Shown here piece by piece: positions 54,658 through 61,284 of a stretch of 64,000 nt of DNA. A model generated the notes under the pieces. That model worked only from the letters and a program-made list of their open reading frames with translations. It was not told where the DNA came from and did no database searches. The position numbers were made by a program, and so were the translations under genes. The DNA is taken from NCBI GenBank assembly GCA_035771165.1, contig JAWNZC010000123.1, forward strand, positions 558,001 through 622,000, given 5' to 3'. Each line of letters begins with the position of its first letter. The stretch's first letter is position 1. Origin of the DNA: Paragorgia papillata. Its lineage: Eukaryota > Cnidaria > Anthozoa > Scleralcyonacea > Coralliidae.

Positions 54658-55740
54658 ATGGCGGAACAGTACCTTCACGACCTGTATTACAACCCAAAAA
54701 GTCCGGCAAGTTTTGGCGGCGTAGATGCCTTATACCGTGTCGTAAAAAGTGACGGAAAATTCCAGATATCCCGAAACAAGATAAAAGCATGGCTTAGACA
54801 ACAAGATACCTATACTTTGCATAAACCCGTACGACATATTTTCAAGCGAAATCGTATTATTGTTGGAGCGATGGATGAACAATGGGAGGCGGATCTAGTA
54901 ATTATGGACTCGCTTAGTAAAACAAATAATGGTTATAAATACGTTTTAACTGTTATTGATGTACTGTCCAAATTTGCGCGGGTGGAACCATTAAAAACAA
55001 AGACTGCAGAGAGTCTGGTTAAAGCCTTTGAAAAGATACTAAAGAAAGGAAGGAAGCCGGAAAAACTTCATACCGATAAAGGAACAGAATTTACCAATAA
55101 ACGTTTTCAAAAGTTATTGAAGGACAAACATATTCGATTTTTTACTACACACAACGATACCAAGGCATGCATCGTTGAACGATTTAACCGAACCTTAAAG
55201 GGGAAAATGTGGAAATATTTTACAGCAAAGAATACGTTGAAATATACCGATGTACTACAAAAATTAGTATATTCCTACAACCATTCGAGACACCGTAGTA
55301 TTGGGATAAGACCAGCTGATGTTAATCGAGAAAACGAAAGTATTGTGTGGCAAAAACTGTATGGTGATGAGTCCAGCAAACCCATCAAATATAAATTCAA
55401 CATTGATGACCAAGTTCGGATTAGCAAAGCAAGACGTACATTCAAGAATGGTTACTTACCTAACTGGACCGAAGAGGTGTTCACCATCACGAAGCGAGTA
55501 CCCAGACGACCGCCAGTGTACAGGATTGCTGATTATCACGGAGAAGAGTTACAAGGAACATTTTACGAACAGGAATTGCAAAGAGTTACAAAGACAGATA
55601 GTGACTTTTATAGAATAGAAAGAGTAATTACGTCACGAATGCGTGGTAAACGTAGAGAATATCTTGTAAAATGGTTAGGCTACCCTGAAGATTTTAATTC
55701 TTGGGTATCAGCCGATAATGTAAAAGATATAACGAAATAA
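54658..55740 (+). CDS. Polinton integrase (DDE, with chromodomain)
   Basis: 360 codons, ATG 54658, uninterrupted. The N-terminal region holds VDALYRVVKSDGKFQISR and KIKAWLRQQDTYTLHKP, typical of this integrase type. The catalytic core has EADLVIMDS (D), HTDKGTEF (D) and KACIVERFNRTLKGKM (E), in the retroviral/rve arrangement. RIERVITSRMRGKRREYLVK and WLGYPEDFNSWV near the C-terminus form a chromodomain, which can direct insertion to modified histones. It joins element ends to chromosomal DNA. It is near full family length, and the active-site residues look intact. Confidence 0.93.
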   Translation: MAEQYLHDLYYNPKSPASFGGVDALYRVVKSDGKFQISRNKIKAWLRQQDTYTLHKPVRHIFKRNRIIVGAMDEQWEADLVIMDSLSKTNNGYKYVLTVIDVLSKFARVEPLKTKTAESLVKAFEKILKKGRKPEKLHTDKGTEFTNKRFQKLLKDKHIRFFTTHNDTKACIVERFNRTLKGKMWKYFTAKNTLKYTDVLQKLVYSYNHSRHRSIGIRPADVNRENESIVWQKLYGDESSKPIKYKFNIDDQVRISKARRTFKNGYLPNWTEEVFTITKRVPRRPPVYRIADYHGEELQGTFYEQELQRVTKTDSDFYRIERVITSRMRGKRREYLVKWLGYPEDFNSWVSADNVKDITK

Positions 55741-55789
55741 AAATATGTGTATTTTACAATTTGTGTTCATTTGTGTATTATTCTTCGAC

Positions 55790-56546
55790 ATGGCAACACA
55801 GTTTTATTTAACGCTTCCAAGCAATAGCTCAATGGAATATTTTCCAGATAACAATGTAGAATATTTTAAAGTGAATCTTGCTGAAACTATACAACTGACA
55901 GGCGATTGGGAAGTAGCTTTATCAGAGTTATATTATCCCCATACATGGAGCGCGATTCGAAAAGGTAGTCAACAAACGTTTCTCTATATATAACGCTGGA
56001 ACAAAATATGACGATACAGGTATTATCCCAGATGGCTACTATAACACCATTGCTGAGCTGGTGGGGGCTTTAAACCATAGCATGAACGAAGAGGCACGAG
56101 CTAAGATAAATTTTACGTATAATCGAAGTACACGGAAAGTTGCCGTCGATGTAAAAAATGGGGCAAACGTTTGGTTTAGTGGTGACATTGCCACAACATT
56201 GGGGTTTCAACAAGACACCTTTATAAAAAAGAAAACCCTAAGTCCTTACGTAGCAGATGTTAACGGTGGATTTTCAGCCATGTATGTATACACTGATATC
56301 GTGGATGCACAGTTTGTCGGTGATGTCAAAGTGCCCCTACTCAGAATTGTCAATACTCAAGGAAGTTATGGTGAAAACGTGAACGTCAGTCTCCGTAACC
56401 TACAATATATTCCTGTCAAGGTAAAGTCCTTCGAAACAATTGAAGTGAATATAAAGGACGACAAAAACGAAAACGTATCATTTGGCTTCGGGAAGTCGAT
56501 CGTGACACTTCCCTTTAGACAGCGGAGATCTTCGTATTTCATTTAA
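55790..56546 (+). pseudogene. Polinton minor capsid (penton-like) protein, frameshifted
   Basis: ATG 55790 (MATQFYLTLPSNSSMEYF; then VNLAETIQLTGDWEVALSEL and YYPHTW) runs to a stop at 55991-55993. The protein continues in another frame from about 55995 to 56546 (VGALNHSMNEE, FSGDIATTLGFQQDTF, FVGDVKVPLLRIVNTQG). The break lies in a short TA-dinucleotide run, a likely slippage site. By gene position (between integrase and pX/MCP) and size (about 250 residues) it matches the single-jelly-roll minor capsid protein of Polintons. The fold itself cannot be proved by eye. Confidence 0.65.
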
Positions 56547-56548
56547 AA

Positions 56549-57022
56549 ATGAGACATACAATTATTCCAGACGTAAAGCAATTTCAACAGCATTATTTAA
56601 GAAGACAACAAGGTGGAAGTCTACCTGGTTTCCGAGGTGCACGTATTCAGAAAGGTTACGGCATTGGAAGTTTTTTTAAAAGTATTGCACGCTTTGCAAT
56701 ACCCCTGGTGAAACGAGGAGCTCAAGCTATTGGAAGAAGAGCTCTGCAAGCTGTAAAAGACGTTGGTCAAGATGTTCTGGCAGGGAAGAATGTAAAGCAA
56801 GCGATAAAAGGGCGTGGTTCTGAAGCCGTGAAAGATCTTGCTCAAAAAGGGGTCCGTCGGATTACGAACCAATCAGGAGCTGGTCGTAAACGCAAACGGG
56901 TGAATTCTCCTATAAAAATCAACACAAGACGTAAAACCGTCAGTCGTTCGCAAACTGTGAAGAAGAAAACATCTGAGCCTACGGAAGCAAAGATTGGACC
57001 GTTTATAAAATATAAATCATGA
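56549..57022 (+). CDS. Polinton basic virion protein (adenovirus pX/pVI-like)
   Basis: 157 codons, ATG 56549, stop TGA overlapping the next gene's ATG by 4 bp. Order: a Gln-rich N-terminus (FQQHYLRRQQGGSLPGFRGA), a Gly-rich hinge (KGYGIGSFF), an amphipathic helix (KSIARFAIPLVKRGAQAIGR and following), then a strongly basic C-terminus (GRKRKRVNSP; SRSQTVKKKT). This layout is shared by core/membrane-active minor proteins of adenovirus-like particles (pX/pVI). A role in packing DNA or disrupting membranes is inference from that layout. The frame is intact. Confidence 0.65.
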   Translation: MRHTIIPDVKQFQQHYLRRQQGGSLPGFRGARIQKGYGIGSFFKSIARFAIPLVKRGAQAIGRRALQAVKDVGQDVLAGKNVKQAIKGRGSEAVKDLAQKGVRRITNQSGAGRKRKRVNSPIKINTRRKTVSRSQTVKKKTSEPTEAKIGPFIKYKS

Positions 57023-58368
57023 GTCAAGCTTTTAGTGCCCTACATAAAGATTCGTGTGAGTGTGCAAAATCAGAATTAGATTTATTTGTAATGCCTGCTA
57101 CACAAGTAGAAATGAATAAATGATTTGGGGAAGATATAGATCCAGTGTCGAGTATTGGAGCTTCAGACACCATAGAGTTTCTGTGTGCTGCAAATTGTGA
57201 TGTGTATACCGATTTAGCAAACAGTTATCTACACGTGAAAGCAAAAATAACCAACCATGATGGAACTAATCTCGATGAAAATGTTCAAGTCGGACCTGTG
57301 AATCTGTGGATGCATGCTTTATTTTCTCAAGTAGAAGTTTACCTGAACAACAAACTTGTCACACCGTCGAGCACTGCCTATCCCTACCGATCATATATGG
57401 AAACTGTACTGAACTTTAGCAAAGACGCAAAATCATCTCATCTGACCTCAGCGCTGTTCTATAAAGATCAAGCGGGTCGAATGGATGTCGTGAACCCCGT
57501 GGCAGTAGATGCCGATGCAAACAATGGTTTGAAACTGCGGTATGTTCATGCAAGTCAAAGTAAGTCTGTGGCTATGGAAGGCAGAATCCATTCCGATCTG
57601 TTTGCACAAGCCCGTTATATCCTTGGTGCTGTACCAATCAAGCTCAAGCTAGTGCGTTCGAGAAACCCATTTTCCCTAGTGTCGTCAGCAGATCATCCTG
57701 ACTTTAAAGTGGTTTTGGAAGAATGTGTATTTCGCGTTCGACGTGTCAACGTCTCTTCTACCGTTATGATGGCTCATGCCCATGCCCTTCAACGTATCAC
57801 GGCCAAGTACCCTATCAATCGTGTCAGTTGTAAAGTCGTTTCTGTACCGAGAGGAAATATGTCGGGCAATCAACCAAATATATTTCAAGGCCCTATACCA
57901 CCTGATCGAGTGGTCATTGGAATGGTCGATGCAGATGCTTATAATGGTATCTATACTAAAAATCCTTTCAATTTCAAAAACTATGACATCACTTCTCTTG
58001 GTCTAACGGTAAATGGGGAGCATTTGCCTGGAAAACCCCTGCAACTGAAATTTGCTGCTGCGAGAGAAAGTAACTACGTGTCCGCTTTCCAAACCTTGTA
58101 TGCTGGTACTAACAAATTATTTCAAAATTATGGCAATGGTATTACACGAGACGAGTACGCCAATGGGTACACTCTAGTCGTGTTTGATCTGACAGCTGAT
58201 CTGTGTCTGAGCGATCATATTCAACCGATTAAAAATGGAAACGTATCGATAGAATGTCAATTTGTAACGGCTCTGACAGCAGCTATAAATATCGTGGTGC
58301 TTGGAGAATTTCAAAGTCTTATCGAAATTGACGCCAACCGGAACGTTCTATGTGACTTTAGCAGTTAA
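57019..58368 (+). pseudogene. Polinton major capsid protein (double jelly roll), one nonsense codon
   Basis: It starts MSQAFSALHKDSCECAKSEL at 57019. An in-frame TGA at 57121-57123 follows 34 codons, after which the same frame stays open to 58368. The body is that of the F54H12.2-like family, the Polinton MCP: NSYLHVKAKITNHDGTNLDE, GPVNLWMHALFSQVEVYLNN, AYPYRSYMETVLNFSKDAKS, then a second half with VFRVRRVNVSS, PGKPLQLKFA and GYTLVVFDLTADLC. It would form trimeric capsomers. About 450 residues is normal for the family. Translation could only yield the main body from an internal start. Confidence 0.88.
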
Positions 58369-58369
58369 G

Positions 58370-58831
58370 ATGAACACTCTACAAATCCTGGACGTTCTGA
58401 AAAGTGATCCACTTACCAAGACCGTATTTAAAGACGTGTTAACATCGGATCATCTACCAAGTCAGATATCGGAAAGACCTAGAGGTTTTATTCTGAATGT
58501 GGATCCTAGTAATGGACCTGGTACGCATTGGGTAGCAATTTATCTTACCACAGATGGAAAAGGGGAGTTCATGGATTCGTACGGACAAGGACCGAGCTTT
58601 TATAGCAAAACCTTTGAAACGTTTTTACGAAATCATAGCAGTACTTTTATTTGGAATGAACAGACTTTACAGTCATTAGGGTCTCGCGTGTGTGGACAAT
58701 ATTGTTTATTTTATGCTTTACATAGATGTAGAAATATACCCATGTCAACAATTGTTGGCATGTTTACTGATAATAAAGAATGGAATGACATGTTAGTTCG
58801 TGACTTTATGCATAAATATTATAGTGTGTAA
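58370..58831 (+). CDS. Polinton adenain-type cysteine protease
   Basis: 153 codons, ATG 58370, one base after the capsid stop. Catalytic triad in the adenain/Ulp1 order: His in GPGTHWVAIYL, Asp in FMDSYGQGPS, Cys in VCGQYCLFYALHR; the oxyanion Gln is probably in CGQYC. By homology it processes capsid and core proteins during particle maturation. Length and residues appear intact. Confidence 0.9.
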   Translation: MNTLQILDVLKSDPLTKTVFKDVLTSDHLPSQISERPRGFILNVDPSNGPGTHWVAIYLTTDGKGEFMDSYGQGPSFYSKTFETFLRNHSSTFIWNEQTLQSLGSRVCGQYCLFYALHRCRNIPMSTIVGMFTDNKEWNDMLVRDFMHKYYSV

Positions 58832-58901
58832 TATAAATACAAGACAAATAATGTTGTAAACAATTCTTTATTGTAATATCAAAGCTTTACAAGGAATACA
58901 T

Positions 58902-59642
58902 TTATTTAACCCATTTATATGGATGTATGTTTTTGTCTCTTCGTTTTGTTCTTTTTGACGTTGCTGGGACTACCTGTGACGTCAGGGGGGTGTTGTCTGA
59001 AATATCTTTAGTTTTATATTCTCGTACCATACTTATACGATTTTCATTTCTGATAATGCCTTCGGGAACATTCATGTTTCCTAATGCTTTTGCGAAAAGC
59101 TGCCATCCAGCAGGGTTGAAATTCTTTCGTTGGCGTAGAGAATCGTTGACCAAGTCGATAACATTTGTACCTGGAATAGGTCGTCCTTTAAACACCATCT
59201 GTCCTTGGTCAGTCCATCCTATGAGGTCTTTATTTGCTTTAAGTTTCTTAACCAACTGTCGAGCTCTTGATTTCATTGTTACAGGCACACTTTCTAAAAT
59301 GTCAGTTTCTATCTCTCCAGGTAACTCGGAGGGTGCTGTTTCAGCAGTCTCTTCTGTATTCACTGATTCTTCAGGTTTGTCCTCGTCAGCTATGGGTGTT
59401 GTAGGCGGTATGATGCTTACACGTACTGGGCTACTCATTCTTTTATCGTAATAACCCAGATAACGTTGAAGCGACTGATCATACATTTTCACTTTCTCGT
59501 CTTGTGTTATATCTTGACGTTTAAGAAGATTTTGCATTTCTGAGTCTAGTTCATTCACCTGCGCTGTTAAAGGAGTGACCAAGGGTTTCTTTCGATCTGT
59601 CATATGTTCTGGAACTAGCACCAATCTCCTGACGTGTTCCAT
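58902..59642 (-). CDS. Polinton-associated hypothetical protein (PW-like)
   Basis: 246 codons on the minus strand, converging with the protease gene; the intergenic gap is about 70 bp and AT-rich. Residues 1-65 (LVLVPEHMTDRKKPLVTPLT, DSEMQNLLKRQDITQDEKVK) are conserved helical; a Pro/Glu/Thr-rich middle follows; the C-terminal third has KLKANKDLIGWTDQGQMVFK, GTNVIDLVNDSLRQRK and FNPAGWQLFAKALGNMNVPE, then a basic tail. I recognise this as the conserved 'hypothetical' family of animal Polintons, next to the small protein below. Biochemical function is unknown. Intact. Confidence 0.7.
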   Translation of the reverse strand: MEHVRRLVLVPEHMTDRKKPLVTPLTAQVNELDSEMQNLLKRQDITQDEKVKMYDQSLQRYLGYYDKRMSSPVRVSIIPPTTPIADEDKPEESVNTEETAETAPSELPGEIETDILESVPVTMKSRARQLVKKLKANKDLIGWTDQGQMVFKGRPIPGTNVIDLVNDSLRQRKNFNPAGWQLFAKALGNMNVPEGIIRNENRISMVREYKTKDISDNTPLTSQVVPATSKRTKRRDKNIHPYKWVK

Positions 59643-59977
59643 TATTTGGTTAAAAAACTTGCCAGTTGTTCAAGTACAGGAACTAAGAGAAACGGTAGAA
59701 AACCTTCACCTTCTTGTGGAATAACTTTCTTTCTTTTTGTTACTGGATTACGTTTATCAGCAACAAACTTGATATGATCGTTATAAGGGGCTAGTTTCCT
59801 TGCTGTTTTCGGAGTAATCTTAATTGTTTCACACCACACGTTCAAAAGACACTGCCTAATGGCTTCTAATATATCGTCGTCGGCAGCTTTTATAATTGCG
59901 TTTCGCAGTTGAGGATTACAATTTGCCAATACTTTTAAAACGTCACAGTTCCTTCTTATACAAGCAGACATAGTCAA
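59642..59977 (-). CDS. small Polinton hypothetical protein, hydrophobic C-terminus
   Basis: 111 codons. Its stop overlaps the next start at 59642. Helical N-terminus (CDVLKVLANCNPQLRNAIIK, ILEAIRQCLLNVWCETIKI), a basic centre (DKRNPVTKRKKVI), then GEGFLPFLLVPVLEQLASFL, a Gly-hydrophobic tail that could insert in a membrane. This pattern (RxLL...G.(G)FLP.LL.P.L) is common in Polintons next to PW-like genes. Function is unknown. Intact. Confidence 0.65.
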   Translation of the reverse strand: MTMSACIRRNCDVLKVLANCNPQLRNAIIKAADDDILEAIRQCLLNVWCETIKITPKTARKLAPYNDHIKFVADKRNPVTKRKKVIPQEGEGFLPFLLVPVLEQLASFLTK

Positions 59978-60059
59978 ATGATCGCATTGTCACTGAACAG
60001 CCCCTTTTATACTCCGGGCTGGAACACGTAGTGGATGTCAGTCGGAAAGATCCCGGATC

Positions 60060-60644
60060 TTACTCGGATTTCATCGGGACAGGTCGAGTGAGATCGACAA
60101 ACAAGTAGGAATATGGCTCTTTAGTTGCCATCTGATAGGCTTGCTGGAAAAACTTTGTGTTGCTGGGATACAGCTGTTTGGCCAGATGAATTACTTAACT
60201 AGCATCGCGGACATTTTTCGTGAGGACTAAGTAACTAGCGTTGAGAGAGATGGTACGGTGATCTTTGCTTTGATGAAACAAATTTTGCACGATATAAATT
60301 ACACTGAGATTCCCATGGTGCGATTTCTTAGTAAAGAGTTTAGCAATTTCAGCGTCTTTTTCTCCCATCATATCATCAATTATAAATAGGTTTCTTGTTT
60401 GGGGGTTAATATTATCAATCATAGATTCGGGTAAACCTTGGACAAATTGAATCCCTGGAATTAGGGTTTCTATTTCAGCAAATGTATCTTGATATTCTGT
60501 ATAAAAATACACGACATTTTCCGGAGGTGGGTCGATCATGATTTGGGCGTTAGCTAACAATTGTTTCACAAACGTTGTCTTGCCTGTCTTAGTACCTCCA
60601 GAGACCAAGAGCCCGAAAGGATGTGTTCGCTGTATGGAATACAT
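60060..60644 (-). pseudogene. Polinton packaging ATPase (FtsK/HerA type), one nonsense codon
   Basis: ATG 60644. Walker A GGTKTGKTTFVKQLL near residue 16, Walker B RNLFIIDDMMG, then a conserved VIYIVQNLFHQSKDHRTISL arginine/sensor region. An in-frame TAA (60195-60197) follows NVRDAS; the same frame then continues for about 45 codons (IHLAKQLYPSNTKFFQQAYQ, ATKEPYSYLFVDLT) to a natural stop at 60060. By homology it pumps DNA into capsids. The lesion removes the C-terminal quarter. Confidence 0.87.
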
Positions 60645-60676
60645 AGTTAAACTGAGCAGACCGATCTAGTGAAATC

Positions 60677-60922
60677 TTATTTATACCATTTTGGCCGCTT
60701 CGTACATTGTACCCGTTTTGTGTACTTAGTATTTCGGATAAGTCTGTGTAATTTGTTTAACAAAGTTTCTAAATCTATAGGAGAAGCTTTAGCGCGAATC
60801 AAATACGATTGTCTATCTTTTGAGGACAATTGATGGAAGTCAGCCAAATGGTTGGACAATTTGAGTAAACTTTTCTTTCCACAGATGGAGCAGTCCTTAC
60901 GCTTCCGAGGCATGATGTACAC
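60677..60922 (-). CDS. small C2H2 zinc-finger protein in Polinton
   Basis: 81 codons. It starts MYIMPRKRKDCSICGKKSLL, and CSICGKKSLLKLSNHLADFH forms a single C-x2-C...H-x3-H finger. The rest is basic and helical (LETLLNKLHRLIRNTKYTKR). It lies on the same strand between the ATPase and PolB. Nucleic-acid binding is likely; its specific role is unknown. Confidence 0.6.
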   Translation of the reverse strand: MYIMPRKRKDCSICGKKSLLKLSNHLADFHQLSSKDRQSYLIRAKASPIDLETLLNKLHRLIRNTKYTKRVQCTKRPKWYK

Positions 60923-61098
60923 TAAACGTTTAGAGTTTTAGCGACAACTTTAAAGTTACGTTAGATTCTCAAGGACTTGTGTGTCCCGGAAGGACTTTTA
61001 TTTGATAATTAGTCCCGTTTGAATAATACAACATGTGCCCTCTCTGATCCCCAGGAGCCTATGTTACCCCATGATCAAATTGTGTATTAAATGTAAGT

Positions 61099-61172
61099 GC
61101 GAGGGTGGCCGAATGGTTAAGGCGCTGGGTTTAAAGTCCCAGAAGACGTGGGTTCGAATCCCACACCTGGCA
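61099..61172 (+). tRNA. tRNA-Leu(TAA)-like sequence, probably degenerate
   Basis: Boxes are intact: A box TGGCCGAATGG and B box GGTTCGAATCC. The T stem GTGGG/CCCAC is perfect and the anticodon stem CTGGG/CCCAG is perfect. The anticodon loop has eight bases with TAA in the anticodon position (one base too many). The acceptor pairs five of seven. The variable region is only about 5 nt, whereas tRNA-Leu normally has a long arm. It lies between the zinc-finger and PolB genes of the Polinton. It could be a tRNA pseudogene, a tRNA-derived SINE head, or an element-borne tRNA. Confidence 0.6.
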
Positions 61173-61284
61173 ATATTTTCTTTTTCAAAACAAGACAACA
61201 GGTGGTGTTAATAAAATAAATAATTTAAATTTCTTATTTACAAACACACAAAATGTTTCCAGTATTATATTTACACATATGCAC

